Positions 10,154 through 19,169 of a stretch of 64,000 nucleotides of DNA are shown one piece after another (position 1 is the stretch's first letter; each line of letters opens with the position of its first letter). Position numbers and translations under genes: made by a program. The notes beneath the pieces are model-generated. The model had not been told where the DNA came from, ran no database searches, and saw only the letters and a program-made list of their open reading frames with translations. Source of the DNA: Maritimibacter sp. Its GTDB lineage: Bacteria; Pseudomonadota; Alphaproteobacteria; Rhodobacterales; Rhodobacteraceae. Where the stretch lies: assembly GCA_002695005.1 (NCBI GenBank), contig NZNT01000006.1:52110-116109 (forward strand), given 5' to 3'.

Positions 10154-10734
10154 GCGACGCCGAAGAGGAACGCCGCCCCGACAGCCGCGATCACACCACC
10201 CGCGGCGCGCACCACGACCCGACCGGCGGCCGACCCGACCAGCAAACCAAGCGCGATACCCGCAAGGTGCAGTGCGCCGGTGCCGATCACGAAGCCGATG
10301 CCGTAGGCAAAGGGATTCGCGGCTTCCGGCAGCTCGGTCCCATGCGCATGGCCGTGAAAGATCGCGAAGACCCCCACGATCACCGCAGCGACCCAGAGCG
10401 GCGCACGCACCGCGAAGACGATCAAGAGGCCCAGCACGACCCCGGACAAGGCGATCCCCGCCTCGACCGCCGGGATCGGCACACCGAGCACACCAAGGGC
10501 GCCGCCGAAGGCCATGACCAGCGGGAACACCACCGGCAGGATCCAGATTGCGGGCTTGCCGAGGAACGCGCCCCAAAGACCGACCGCGACCATCGCGATC
10601 ACATGGTCCCAGCCGAGGATCGGGTGGGTGAAACCGGAAATGAACCCGCCCACGTCCGAGTCGGTATGGGCCTGGGCCGCCCCGGCCAGCAGGATGAGCG
10701 GCAGCGCCGCAGCGAACTTGGAAAACGTGGACAT
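10150..10734 (-). CDS. hupE: HupE/UreJ family metal (nickel/cobalt) transporter
   Basis: 194 residues. Signal peptide ending AGAAQA, then the family motif HPILGWDHVIAMVAVGLWGA in the first membrane helix and FAIFHGHAHGTELP further on; both hold the His/Asp residues thought to bind Ni2+ or Co2+. About six membrane helices in total. HupE/UreJ genes normally sit in hydrogenase or urease operons; neither is present here, only a second small membrane protein gene overlapping the 3' end. GGGAGA precedes the ATG. Substrate is inferred from the family, not from this locus. Confidence 0.88.
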   Translation of the reverse strand: MSTFSKFAAALPLILLAGAAQAHTDSDVGGFISGFTHPILGWDHVIAMVAVGLWGAFLGKPAIWILPVVFPLVMAFGGALGVLGVPIPAVEAGIALSGVVLGLLIVFAVRAPLWVAAVIVGVFAIFHGHAHGTELPEAANPFAYGIGFVIGTGALHLAGIALGLLVGSAAGRVVVRAAGGVIAAVGAAFLFGVA

Positions 10735-10839
10735 GAAAATCTCCCTGATTAAAGCGTCTGCTATCGCGCCATTCCTTCAAGACACGCTAGCGGAGGCCGC
10801 AGGGTTTCACCACGACCCCGCGAAAATGTGACCGGCAGC

Positions 10840-11703
10840 TTACCGCAGCCGCCGGATGAGCGAGGAGGTATCCCAACGGTTCCCGCCCATGTTCTGCACA
10901 TCCTTGTAAAACTGGTCCACCAGCGCCGTGACAGGCAGCGCGGCGCCCATCTGGTTGCCTTCAGCCAGGCAGATGGCCAGGTCCTTGCGCATCCAGTCGA
11001 CCGCGAAGCCATGCTCGAATTCGTCGTCCAGCATCGTTTCGTGCCGGTTAACCATCTGCCAGCTTCCGGCGGCCCCGCCGGAAATCGCCTCGACCACGGC
11101 GCGCCCGTCGAGCCCGGCCTTCTCGGCAAAGGCCAGACCTTCGGACAGGCCCTGAACGAGCCCGGCGATGCAGATCTGGTTGACCATCTTGGTGAGCTGC
11201 CCGGCGCTGACCTCGCCCATCCGCTTCACGGATTTGCCATAGGCCTGCATGATCGGCTCGGCCTTGGCGAACGTGTCCTCGGCGCCCCCGCACATGATGG
11301 CGAGCGCGCCGTTCTCGGCCCCGGCCTGCCCGCCGGAGACGGGCGCATCGACGTATCCCACGCCCTGTTCCGCGGCGGCCTCGGCCATGTCGTTGGTGAC
11401 CATCGCCGACACCGTCGTGTGATCAACGAAGATCGCGCCCGTGCCCATGCCCGCGAACGCCCCGTCATCGGCCGTGCAGATCGCGCGCAGGTCGTCGTCA
11501 TTGCCCACGCAGGCCATGACGAACTCGGCCCCCTCGGCCGCCTCGCGCGGGGTCGCCGCAGAGGCCCCGCCATGTTCCTTGACCCAAGCCTCGGCCTTGG
11601 CCGCCGTGCGGTTGTAGACCGTGACTTCATGCCCCTTGGCGGCAAGGTGGCCCGCCATCGGGTATCCCATCACGCCCAGCCCCAGAAACGCGCACTTGGC
11701 CAT
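10840..11703 (-). CDS. NAD(P)-dependent beta-hydroxyacid dehydrogenase (3-hydroxyisobutyrate dehydrogenase family)
   Basis: 287 residues from the ATG at 11703, with AAGGGAGA upstream. The Rossmann start FLGLGVMGYPMAGHLAAKGH, the signature DAPVSGGQAGAENGALAIM and the catalytic-lysine region GQLTKMVNQICI are all present, ending in GNRWDTSSLIRRL. The family includes 3-hydroxyisobutyrate dehydrogenase (valine degradation) and 2-hydroxy-3-oxopropionate reductase; the DTSSLI-type end fits the latter branch as well, so the substrate is left open. It is a single gene, divergent from the acylase gene. Confidence 0.9.
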   Translation of the reverse strand: MAKCAFLGLGVMGYPMAGHLAAKGHEVTVYNRTAAKAEAWVKEHGGASAATPREAAEGAEFVMACVGNDDDLRAICTADDGAFAGMGTGAIFVDHTTVSAMVTNDMAEAAAEQGVGYVDAPVSGGQAGAENGALAIMCGGAEDTFAKAEPIMQAYGKSVKRMGEVSAGQLTKMVNQICIAGLVQGLSEGLAFAEKAGLDGRAVVEAISGGAAGSWQMVNRHETMLDDEFEHGFAVDWMRKDLAICLAEGNQMGAALPVTALVDQFYKDVQNMGGNRWDTSSLIRRLR

Positions 11704-11780
11704 GTCACTCTCCCTTGATTGCACCTGTGTGTCGGAGCCTTTAATGAACGGGGGCAGCGGACAGGTCAACAAAGGGTCCC

Positions 11781-14258
11781 ATGGCATTTCTCTTCAAATG
11801 GATGGTGCGCCTTGTCAGCGCGGCCCTCGTCCTCGCGGGTCTCGCGCTTGCGTTCACCTATTACCTCGCCTCCCGCTCCCTGCCGGATTACGATGTCACC
11901 CGCAGCGTGAACGGGGTGAGCGCCGAGGTCGATATCGTGCGCAACAACGCCAACATCCCCCATGTGTTCGGCAGTTCCGACGCGGATGTCTATTTCGGCC
12001 TCGGCTATGCCCATGCGCAGGACCGGCTCTGGCAGATGGTGACCATGCGACGCACCGTGCAGGGGCGGCTGTCCGAGATGTTCGGGGCGCGCACGCTCAA
12101 GACGGATGAGCTCATGCGCAGGCTCGATCTCTACCGCCTCGCCCGCGAGTCCGTCGAGGATCAGGATGCCGAAACGACCGCGGCGCTCGAGGCCTATGCG
12201 CGCGGCGTCAACGCCTGGCTCGACCGGGTCAATGACGAGGCGCTGGGGCGTGGCGCGCCGGAGTTCTTCCTCTTCGACAACGCCATCTCCCCCTGGGTGC
12301 CCGCCGATTCCATCGCCATCATGAAGCTGATGGGCGTGCAACTCGCGGGCCATCTTGAGGAAGAGGTGCTGCGCGCCCGCGTGTCGCTCGCACTGGATGA
12401 AAAGCAGGTCTCCGATATCCTGCCCGACATGCCCGGAAACGGCGTGGCCGCCCTGCCCGACTACGCGTCCCTGTTCCCCGATCAACCCGGCGCCACGCAA
12501 TATGCGGCCTATGACACGACGCCCGAAGACGCTTTCATGTACCCGGCCCCGCCGCGCGGACTGGCCGGCGCGTCCAACGCCTGGGCGGCCGCCCCGGACC
12601 GGTCTGCGGCAGGTGGCACGCTGCTGGCCAATGACCCGCATCTTGGCTTCACCGCGCCGACGATCTGGTACCTCGCGCGGATGGAGCTGGCCTCCGGCGC
12701 GGTTATCGGCGCGACCATTCCGGGGATGCCCGCGATCCTCATCGGGCGCTCTGCCGATTTCGCCTGGGGCCTCACCTCCTCCTACCTCGACGATCAGGAC
12801 GTGTTCATCGAAAAGGTGAACCCGGAGAATACGGGCGAGGTGCAGACACCCGACGGCTGGGCCGCGCTGACCGAACGCGCCTCGATCATCCGGGTGCGCG
12901 ATGCCGCCCCGGTCACGATCACGCTCAGGTGGTCGGAAAACGGCCCCGTCCTGCCCGGCACCCACTTCAACCTCGGCTCCGTGACCCCGGCCGGTCACGT
13001 CGCCGCCCTCGGCTGGACGCTTCTGAACGGTGACGACACTTCGATGACGGCGGCGATGAACCTCATGCAGGCCAAATCGGTCACACAGGGGATCGCAGCC
13101 GGGCGCGACTTCGTGGCGCCAAGCCAGAACGTCACGATGATCGACCGTGACACCATCGCGCTCAAGACAATCGGCGAAATGCCCCGGCGCGACGCCGAGC
13201 ACATGACCTTCGGCCGTCTCCCGGCCCCCGGCTGGCGGGCCGAGAACCGCTGGATCGGGCGCGAGGCCTACGCCGCGAACCCGCAGTTCGTCGCCCCCTC
13301 CGGCGGCATCGTCGGCAACACGAACAACAAGCTGCTCGACCGGCCTTTCCCGCTTCACGTCAGCTATGAATGGGGTGACAGCCAGCGCATTCAGCGTTGG
13401 CAGTTCCTGATGCAGAACCGCGAGGTGCATACCCGCGAGAGCTTCATCGAGGCGCAACTCGACACCGTTTCGATCACCGCGCGCAACCTGCTGCCCCTCG
13501 TCGGCGCCGACCTGTGGTTCACGGGCGAAGCCGCGCCGGAAGGCACGACCGAACGCAAGCGCCAGCAGGCGCTCGACCTGCTCGCCAACTGGAACGGCGA
13601 GATGAACGAACACCTGCCGGAGCCGCTGATCTACATGGCGTGGATGCGTGCGCTGCAAAACCGACTGATCCGTGACGAGCTTGGACCGCTCGCGGGCGCG
13701 TTCAACCACCTCGAACCGATCTTCATCGAGCGCGTCTACCGTGACATCCAAGGCGCGGGGGACTGGTGCGACGTCGTGCAATCAGCCCCGACCGAGACCT
13801 GCACTCAGATCGCGCGGGAATCGCTCGACGACGCGCTTTTGTGGATCGATGAACACTTTGGCGGCTCTTACGAAAGCCTGCGCTGGGGCGACGCGCACGA
13901 GGCGACGCATGACCATCAGGTGCTGGGCGACTTGCCGGTGCTTAAATGGTTCGTGAACATCCGTCAGTCGACATCGGGCGGGGACAACACGCTGATGCGC
14001 GGGCGCACCTCGGGCCGGGAGCCGGACCCGTTCCTCAACGTCCACGGCGCGGGCTACCGGGGCGTCTATGACTTCGCGGACCCCGACTCGTCCCTGTTCA
14101 TCTCGTCCACCGGCCAGTCGGGCCATTTCCTGTCGCGCCATTACGACGATCTGGGCGACCTCTGGCGGCGGGGCGAATATGTGCCCATGTCACTCGATCC
14201 CGAGCTCGCCCGCGCCGCATCCGTGGGCACAACCCGGCTTTTGCCCCGCACGCCCTGA
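11781..14258 (+). CDS. Penicillin acylase family N-terminal nucleophile hydrolase
   Basis: 825 residues with an N-terminal membrane anchor or uncleaved signal (LVSAALVLAGLALAFTYYLA). Family landmarks follow in order: alpha-subunit start VDIVRNNANIPHVFG, GYAHAQDRLWQM, then the autocatalytic cut before Ser265 in AGASNAWAA, ANDPHLGFTAPTIWYL, and the later GGIVGNTNNKLLD. The precursor should split itself into alpha and beta chains and work outside the inner membrane. Known substrates of the family are beta-lactam side chains and acyl-homoserine lactones; which applies cannot be decided here. A weak AAAGGG precedes the ATG. Confidence 0.92.
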   Translation: MAFLFKWMVRLVSAALVLAGLALAFTYYLASRSLPDYDVTRSVNGVSAEVDIVRNNANIPHVFGSSDADVYFGLGYAHAQDRLWQMVTMRRTVQGRLSEMFGARTLKTDELMRRLDLYRLARESVEDQDAETTAALEAYARGVNAWLDRVNDEALGRGAPEFFLFDNAISPWVPADSIAIMKLMGVQLAGHLEEEVLRARVSLALDEKQVSDILPDMPGNGVAALPDYASLFPDQPGATQYAAYDTTPEDAFMYPAPPRGLAGASNAWAAAPDRSAAGGTLLANDPHLGFTAPTIWYLARMELASGAVIGATIPGMPAILIGRSADFAWGLTSSYLDDQDVFIEKVNPENTGEVQTPDGWAALTERASIIRVRDAAPVTITLRWSENGPVLPGTHFNLGSVTPAGHVAALGWTLLNGDDTSMTAAMNLMQAKSVTQGIAAGRDFVAPSQNVTMIDRDTIALKTIGEMPRRDAEHMTFGRLPAPGWRAENRWIGREAYAANPQFVAPSGGIVGNTNNKLLDRPFPLHVSYEWGDSQRIQRWQFLMQNREVHTRESFIEAQLDTVSITARNLLPLVGADLWFTGEAAPEGTTERKRQQALDLLANWNGEMNEHLPEPLIYMAWMRALQNRLIRDELGPLAGAFNHLEPIFIERVYRDIQGAGDWCDVVQSAPTETCTQIARESLDDALLWIDEHFGGSYESLRWGDAHEATHDHQVLGDLPVLKWFVNIRQSTSGGDNTLMRGRTSGREPDPFLNVHGAGYRGVYDFADPDSSLFISSTGQSGHFLSRHYDDLGDLWRRGEYVPMSLDPELARAASVGTTRLLPRTP

Positions 14259-14301
14259 TCCGCGACGCGGCGTCACGAAACGGGCGGAAATATGCCGCCT
14301 C

Positions 14302-14332
14302 GCACCTAAGGTGCTGTTTTCAAGATTTTTTT
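14302..14332 (+). terminator. Candidate rho-independent terminator after the acylase gene
   Basis: Short stem GCACC-TAA-GGTGC at 14302-14314 is followed by TGTTTTCAAGATTTTTTT. The stem has only five pairs, but the T-rich tail and the position 44 bases behind the acylase stop favour a terminator. Confidence 0.45.
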
Positions 14333-14494
14333 GACCAACCGGTCAGACGACAAACGTTTTGGTCAGCAAAAAAAGGCCGACGGGCGGGATCGCCACCCCT
14401 AGCCAAATGCCCTTGCCGCAGTCATATACCGCCTCGGCTGTTCAGTTAGCGATCCCAAACGCGCGGGCAGCCTGCCGTCACTCACGGTAGTAGG

Positions 14495-14528
14495 CCGACC
14501 GCCGCAGATGCCCTCTTGCGGCGGTCGG
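14495..14528. terminator. 12-bp inverted repeat at the 3' end of hflX
   Basis: CCGACCGCCGCA (14495-14506) is a perfect inverted match of TGCGGCGGTCGG (14517-14528), with a 10-base loop. It begins 1 base after the hflX stop on the minus strand. No T-run follows directly, so the hairpin may protect the 3' end or terminate with help of Rho. The 180 bases to its left (14315-14494) hold nothing else I can name. Confidence 0.5.
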
Positions 14529-14529
14529 T

Positions 14530-15813
14530 CTATGTATGAGCTTTGGTGAACTGGGCGGCCTGCTTTTCGGTCCAGCGCACCCGCACCTGCCAGCCATCCT
14601 CGGTCTCGGTCTCGTCTTCCACGACGCCGGTGTCATGCAGCCACGCGCGCTGGCGACCTTCGGCAAAGGGAATATCGAGCGTCTGATCGAACGTGTCCTG
14701 CGTCAGTGCGGTGTCGATCACGGCGTAAAGCCGCTCCAGCCCGTCGCCGGTCAGGGCCGAAATCGCGACGACCTCCTCGGTGCGTTCGGCCTGCGTCTCA
14801 TAGGCCGTGCGCGTCTCCGCCGGAAGCTGGTCGATCTTGTTCCAGACCTCGATGAGCGGCACGTCCTCCTCGACCCCGAGATCCGCGAGAATCGAAAGAA
14901 CGTCCTCTGCCTGCTCCTCGCTCTCGTCGTGGGAAATGTCGCGCACATGCAAGATCAGGTCCGCGCCCAGCACCTCTTCAAGCGTGGCGCGGAAGGCCGC
15001 GACAAGTTGCGTGGGCAGGTCCGAGATGAAGCCCACCGTATCCGACAGGATCACCTGCCGCCCGCCGGGCAGGTCGATGGACCGCATCGTGGGGTCCAGC
15101 GTGGCAAAAAGCATGTCCTTGGCCATGACTTCGGCCCCGGTCATCCGGTTGAACAGCGTCGACTTTCCGGCGTTGGTGTAGCCCACGAGCGCCACGACCG
15201 GAAACGGCACCTTCGCGCGCGAGGCGCGGTGAAGCTCGCGGGTCCGCACGACCTTGGAGAGCTGTTTGCGCAGCCGGTTGAGCTGCTCGTCGATGGCCCG
15301 CCGGTCCGCCTCGATCTGCGTTTCGCCGGGGCCACCCACGAAGCCCAGTCCGCCGCGCTGACGTTCAAGGTGGGTCCAGGCCCGCACCAGCCGCGTGCGC
15401 TGATACGACAGCGCGGCCATCTCGACCTGCAACACGCCCTCGCGCGTCGCGGCCCGGTCCGAGAAGATCTCGAGGATAAGCCCGGTCCGGTCGAGGATCT
15501 TGACCTTCCACTGGCGTTCCAGATTGCGCTGCTGCACCGGGCTGACCGGCCCGTCGATCAGGACGAGCTCGATGTCCTTGGCCTTGATCCCCTCCGCCAG
15601 CTCCTCGGTCTTGCCGGTGCCGAACAGGTGGCCGGGATGGGGCTTGGCGAGGCGCACGATCTGCGAGCCCACGACCTCCAACCCCGGCAGCGCCAAGGCC
15701 AGAGACACGGCTTCCTCAAGCGCGGGCTCCGCGTCACGACGCTCCTGATCGGACGTCAGTTCAGGATGGATGACCCAGGCGCGCGTGACGCCGGGACCGG
15801 TCCCCGTATCCAA
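14530..15813 (-). CDS. hflX: GTPase HflX
   Basis: 427 residues. N-terminal HflX domain with PHPGHLFGTGKTEEL and DGPVSPVQQRNLER, then the RQRGGLGFVGGPGETQIEAD linker motif, then a GTPase domain: G1 GYTNAGKST, G3 DTVGF, G4 NKID. HflX is a ribosome-associated GTPase that splits stalled ribosomes. The only usable start at the N-terminus is a TTG at 15813, two bases behind the hfq stop, with no clear ribosome site; translation probably depends on coupling to hfq. Order hfq-hflX is conserved in proteobacteria. Confidence 0.95.
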   Translation of the reverse strand: MDTGTGPGVTRAWVIHPELTSDQERRDAEPALEEAVSLALALPGLEVVGSQIVRLAKPHPGHLFGTGKTEELAEGIKAKDIELVLIDGPVSPVQQRNLERQWKVKILDRTGLILEIFSDRAATREGVLQVEMAALSYQRTRLVRAWTHLERQRGGLGFVGGPGETQIEADRRAIDEQLNRLRKQLSKVVRTRELHRASRAKVPFPVVALVGYTNAGKSTLFNRMTGAEVMAKDMLFATLDPTMRSIDLPGGRQVILSDTVGFISDLPTQLVAAFRATLEEVLGADLILHVRDISHDESEEQAEDVLSILADLGVEEDVPLIEVWNKIDQLPAETRTAYETQAERTEEVVAISALTGDGLERLYAVIDTALTQDTFDQTLDIPFAEGRQRAWLHDTGVVEDETETEDGWQVRVRWTEKQAAQFTKAHT

Positions 15814-15815
15814 GA

Positions 15816-16052
15816 TCAGCTATCGTCGCCGTCGTAGAGATTGATCGGCTGCGACGGCATGATGGTGGAAATCGCGTGCTTGTAGACGAGCTGGCTTTGC
15901 CCGTCCCGCTTGAGCAGCACGCAGAAATTGTCGAACCACGAGATCACCCCCTGCAACTTCACGCCGTTGATAAGGAAGATCGTGACAGGCACCTTGGCCT
16001 TGCGCACATGGTTCAGAAACGCGTCCTGCAAATTCTGTTTGTCAGCAGCCAT
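15816..16052 (-). CDS. hfq: RNA chaperone Hfq
   Basis: 78 residues, typical of alphaproteobacterial Hfq. It has the Sm1 motif ([40 protein letters not shown]) and the Sm2 motif ([12 protein letters not shown]), including the YKHA proximal-site residues, followed by a very short acidic tail (DGDDS). As a hexamer it pairs small RNAs with mRNAs. It sits between trkH and hflX; in Rhodobacter this gene is the nrfA/hfq analogue of the nif regulatory cluster. Confidence 0.97.
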   Translation of the reverse strand: MAADKQNLQDAFLNHVRKAKVPVTIFLINGVKLQGVISWFDNFCVLLKRDGQSQLVYKHAISTIMPSQPINLYDGDDS

Positions 16053-16077
16053 CGCTTATTGCCCTTGTTTTATCGTG

Positions 16078-16094
16078 CTGCCGTTATCCGGCAG
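16078..16094. promoter_or_regulatory. Hairpin in the hfq leader
   Basis: CTGCCG-TTATC-CGGCAG lies 26 bases in front of the hfq ATG and downstream of trkH on the minus strand. It could be a weak trkH terminator or part of the hfq 5' leader. Hfq messages are autoregulated in other bacteria; no such evidence exists here. Confidence 0.35.
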
Positions 16095-16184
16095 GTGAGT
16101 ATCCCAATTCCAATCGAGTGTAATGGAGGCATCGGGAATTTAAACCCCCCAAACATCATGGGTTTGCGGAAAACTTGGGCAGGC

Positions 16185-17723
16185 TCACGGGAGGATCTGC
16201 CGCCCTCTCGGCCGCCACACGTTGGGCGACAGGAGCGCGACGATGGCCAGAAGTTCGAGCCGCCCGAGCACCATCGCGGCAGACAGAACCAGCTTGGCCG
16301 AGACCGACATGGTGCCGAACCGGATCGGCTCCGACGCCGCGACATCGGCCAGCGGGCCTGTCGTGGTCAGGGCAGCGACGGTCAGAACGACCGATTGCTC
16401 GAAGTTTTCCCCGGTGAAGGAAAACGCCATCATTACTACGGCCACGGACAGGGTCATGAGCATGAAGAACACCCATGCCATATAGGCCCCGCCGCGCCGG
16501 ATGTGGCGCGCCTCGCTCCCCGACCCGGCGACCGAGTTGGGATGGACCAGCTTGTCCAGTTCGCGCCGCCCGTGCTGATACAGCGCCCAGACGCGCAGGA
16601 GCTTGGCCCCGCCCGCCGTTGTCGCCACCCCGCCCCCCACGAGCGCAAGGCCCATGAGGATAAGGCCCGGTGTCGACAGCCCCGACCACGCCTGACTCGA
16701 CTCCCACGCCGCGCTGACGAACCCGGTGGTGGTCAGGAAGGAAAACACCGTGAACACCGATCCCCAGAGCGAGGCGAGACCGGACAGAAGCGTCATGTCG
16801 CTCGCCACCTCATAGGCCCCGAAGAAATGGCGCAGGAATAGAAACAGCGGCACCGTCGCGACGAAGAACAGCGCGAGCCGCACTTCGGAATCATGGAGAA
16901 AGCCGGTCACTTCGGACCCCTGCCCCTCGCGCGAGAACGCGAGCCGCGAGACGGCGAAGATAAGGAAGATCGCCACCATCACCTCTCCGCCATAGCCCGC
17001 GCTCCCGCCCGCAACGCCGCCGACCGGCGAGATGCCCGAGGTCGAGAGCGTCGACATGGCGTGACAGATCGCGATGAACGGCGTCTCACCAGCCAGGATA
17101 AGGCCCAGCCAGAGGGTCGCGGTCAGGCCCGTGTAGACCGGGAACAGCTTGATCGCATAGGTCCGCACCCGCGACGACAGATCCGCCACCTTCTCGATCT
17201 GCGTGATCTGCGCCCCGGTCGTGGCGATGCGCCGGGCGCGCACCTCGAACCCGCCAAGCGCCATCGGCGCAAGCACGGCAATGGCGCTCACCCACATGAA
17301 CAACCCGCCAAGCCAACCCACGGTGGCGCGCCACAGGTGGACCGACTGCGGCAACCGCCCCGGTTCGGGAAACAGCGTCGCCCCCGTCGTGGTCAGGGAC
17401 GAAACCATCTCGACATAGGCGTTCAGGAACGTCGTGTTGCGTACGGCCTGCTGAAACGGCACCGCCAGCACCAGCGGCAGGACCACGAAGATGACCAGCA
17501 GGCCGACAAGGTGGCGGCGCGGCCGGTCCGACCGCTCCCGCCCCGCCAGCGCAATCGCGAACATCAGGGCCAGCAACATCGTCAGCAGCGCATAGAGCGC
17601 AAAGGTGCCCGCAACCCAGGGCGCACCTATGGCGACCGCATGGGCCGCCGGGACCAGCATCAGTAGCGCGGACAGACCCGTGACGGTGACGAGCAGCGGG
17701 AGGCGGGCGATGAACGGAAGCAT
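16185..17723 (-). CDS. trkH: Potassium uptake protein TrkH
   Basis: 512 residues, about 10-12 membrane segments. Four P-loop/selectivity-filter repeats are visible with the filter glycine: SSLTTTGATLF, STLSTSGISP, SFLTTTGFVS and AALTTTGPLA. It is the translocating subunit of the Trk K+ uptake system and needs the TrkA ring encoded just upstream (12-base gap). Both lie in the same minus-strand block as the ntr genes. Confidence 0.95.
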   Translation of the reverse strand: MLPFIARLPLLVTVTGLSALLMLVPAAHAVAIGAPWVAGTFALYALLTMLLALMFAIALAGRERSDRPRRHLVGLLVIFVVLPLVLAVPFQQAVRNTTFLNAYVEMVSSLTTTGATLFPEPGRLPQSVHLWRATVGWLGGLFMWVSAIAVLAPMALGGFEVRARRIATTGAQITQIEKVADLSSRVRTYAIKLFPVYTGLTATLWLGLILAGETPFIAICHAMSTLSTSGISPVGGVAGGSAGYGGEVMVAIFLIFAVSRLAFSREGQGSEVTGFLHDSEVRLALFFVATVPLFLFLRHFFGAYEVASDMTLLSGLASLWGSVFTVFSFLTTTGFVSAAWESSQAWSGLSTPGLILMGLALVGGGVATTAGGAKLLRVWALYQHGRRELDKLVHPNSVAGSGSEARHIRRGGAYMAWVFFMLMTLSVAVVMMAFSFTGENFEQSVVLTVAALTTTGPLADVAASEPIRFGTMSVSAKLVLSAAMVLGRLELLAIVALLSPNVWRPRGRQILP

Positions 17724-17735
17724 CCCGCGCGGGCC

Positions 17736-19112
17736 CTAGAAGTAGTCGATCGAGACCTGCAACAGGCGCTCGACCTCCGGCACATCCCCGGCCATCGCGA
17801 AAATGACGACGACATCATCCTCGTCCACACGGGTCGATCCGGTGGGCTTGAGGTATTTGCCGCCCTTCAGGATACCGCCGACCAGCACGCCTTCGGGGAA
17901 GTCGATCTCGCTGATCCGGTTTCCGGCCATCGGGCTGGTCGACAGGACCTGCGCCTCGATCACCTCGGCCTCGGCATCGCCCACGGAATAGACGCCGCGC
18001 ACCCGGCCATGTCGGATGTGGCGCAGGATCGAGGAAACCGTGGTCTGGCGCGGGTTGATATAGGCGTCGATCCCCAGCGGCTCCATCAACGGGACGAGCG
18101 AGGGGTCGTTCACGAGGCAGATGGACATCGGGCAGCCCATGTTGCGCGCGCGCACGGCGGCCAGCATGTTCACCTTGTCGTCCGAGGTCACGGCAAGGAT
18201 CGCGTCCGCCCGACCGATCCCGGCTTCCTTGAGCAGTTCCCGGTCAAGCCCGTTGCCATGCAGCACCACGGTCCGTTCCAGCGCGTCGGCGGCGCGCTCG
18301 GCCACGCCCCGATCCAGCTCGATGATCTTGGCGCGCACCCGGTCGGTCCGGGTCTCCAGCGCCTCGGCCACGGCGCGGCCGACATTGCCACCGCCAAGGA
18401 TCACAACACGCTCCTGCCGGCGCACCTGCTTGCCGAAAATCTCCAGCGTGCGGTTCACGTCCTTGGTCTCGGAGAAGACGTAGATCTGGTCGCCCTCGAA
18501 CAACTGGTCGTTTGCCTCGGGCGCAAAGAGCGTGCCCTCCCGGCGCACGCCCACCACCACCGCGTTCAGCGTCGAGAACAGGTCGGTGAGCTGGCGCAGC
18601 GGCGTGTTGAGCACCGGGCAATCCTCGTCGAGCGCGATGCCCAGAAGCGTCGCTCGGTCATCCAGGAACCGCTCGGTGTCGAAGGCCGACGGGGCCTGCA
18701 ACCGGCGCAGCGCGGCCTCGGCCACCTCGCGCTCGGGGCTGATGACCACGTCGATGGGCAGGTGATCCTGCCGGTAAAGGTCGCGGTAAATCGCGGTGAG
18801 GTAGCTTTGCGCCCTGAGCCGCGCGATCTTGCGCGGCACGGCGAAGACGGAGTGCGCCACCTGGCAGGTGACCATGTTCACCTCGTCCGAATAGGTCGCC
18901 GCGATCACCATGTCGGCGTCACGCGCGCCCGCCTGATCCAGCACATCCGGGTAGGAGGCGAAGCCGGTGATCCCTTGCACGTCCAGCGTCTCGGTCGCGC
19001 GGGCAACGAGGTCGGGGTTGTTGTCCACGACCGTGACGTCGTTGCGTTCCCCCGACAGGTGGCGCGCAATCTGCCAGCCGACCTGGCCCGCGCCGCAGAT
19101 GATGACTTTCAT
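17736..19112 (-). CDS. trkA: Trk system peripheral potassium uptake protein TrkA
   Basis: 458 residues, the full two-fold TrkA layout. First RCK half: Rossmann start MKVIICGAGQVGWQIARHL and the Asp-ending VVDNNPD, with a C-subdomain up to about residue 215. Second half: VVILGGGNVGRAVAEAL around residue 233, again followed by a C-subdomain (EGVLVGGILKGGKYLKPTG). It binds NAD(H)/ATP and gates TrkH from the cytoplasmic side. It lies 57 bases behind ntrX, probably within the ntr transcript. Confidence 0.96.
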   Translation of the reverse strand: MKVIICGAGQVGWQIARHLSGERNDVTVVDNNPDLVARATETLDVQGITGFASYPDVLDQAGARDADMVIAATYSDEVNMVTCQVAHSVFAVPRKIARLRAQSYLTAIYRDLYRQDHLPIDVVISPEREVAEAALRRLQAPSAFDTERFLDDRATLLGIALDEDCPVLNTPLRQLTDLFSTLNAVVVGVRREGTLFAPEANDQLFEGDQIYVFSETKDVNRTLEIFGKQVRRQERVVILGGGNVGRAVAEALETRTDRVRAKIIELDRGVAERAADALERTVVLHGNGLDRELLKEAGIGRADAILAVTSDDKVNMLAAVRARNMGCPMSICLVNDPSLVPLMEPLGIDAYINPRQTTVSSILRHIRHGRVRGVYSVGDAEAEVIEAQVLSTSPMAGNRISEIDFPEGVLVGGILKGGKYLKPTGSTRVDEDDVVVIFAMAGDVPEVERLLQVSIDYF

Positions 19113-19169
19113 TCGGACATCCCGCTTTGTCGTCGCTCAACCCTTGGCAGGGAAACCCGGAAGGGTCAA

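Noticed and set aside
9548..10780. A single 410-residue minus-strand protein covering the hupE region
   Set aside because: Its first half is out of frame with the clear HupE sequence at 10150-10734; only the part from the GTG at 10153 behaves like a membrane protein.
11766..13781. 671-residue minus-strand open frame opposite the acylase gene
   Set aside because: Composition bias and no domain; the acylase frame explains the region fully.
14333..14375. Dyad TGACCA...TGGTCA between acylase and hflX
   Set aside because: Arms of six bases with a wide gap in AT-rich sequence between convergent gene ends; no gene start is nearby to be regulated.
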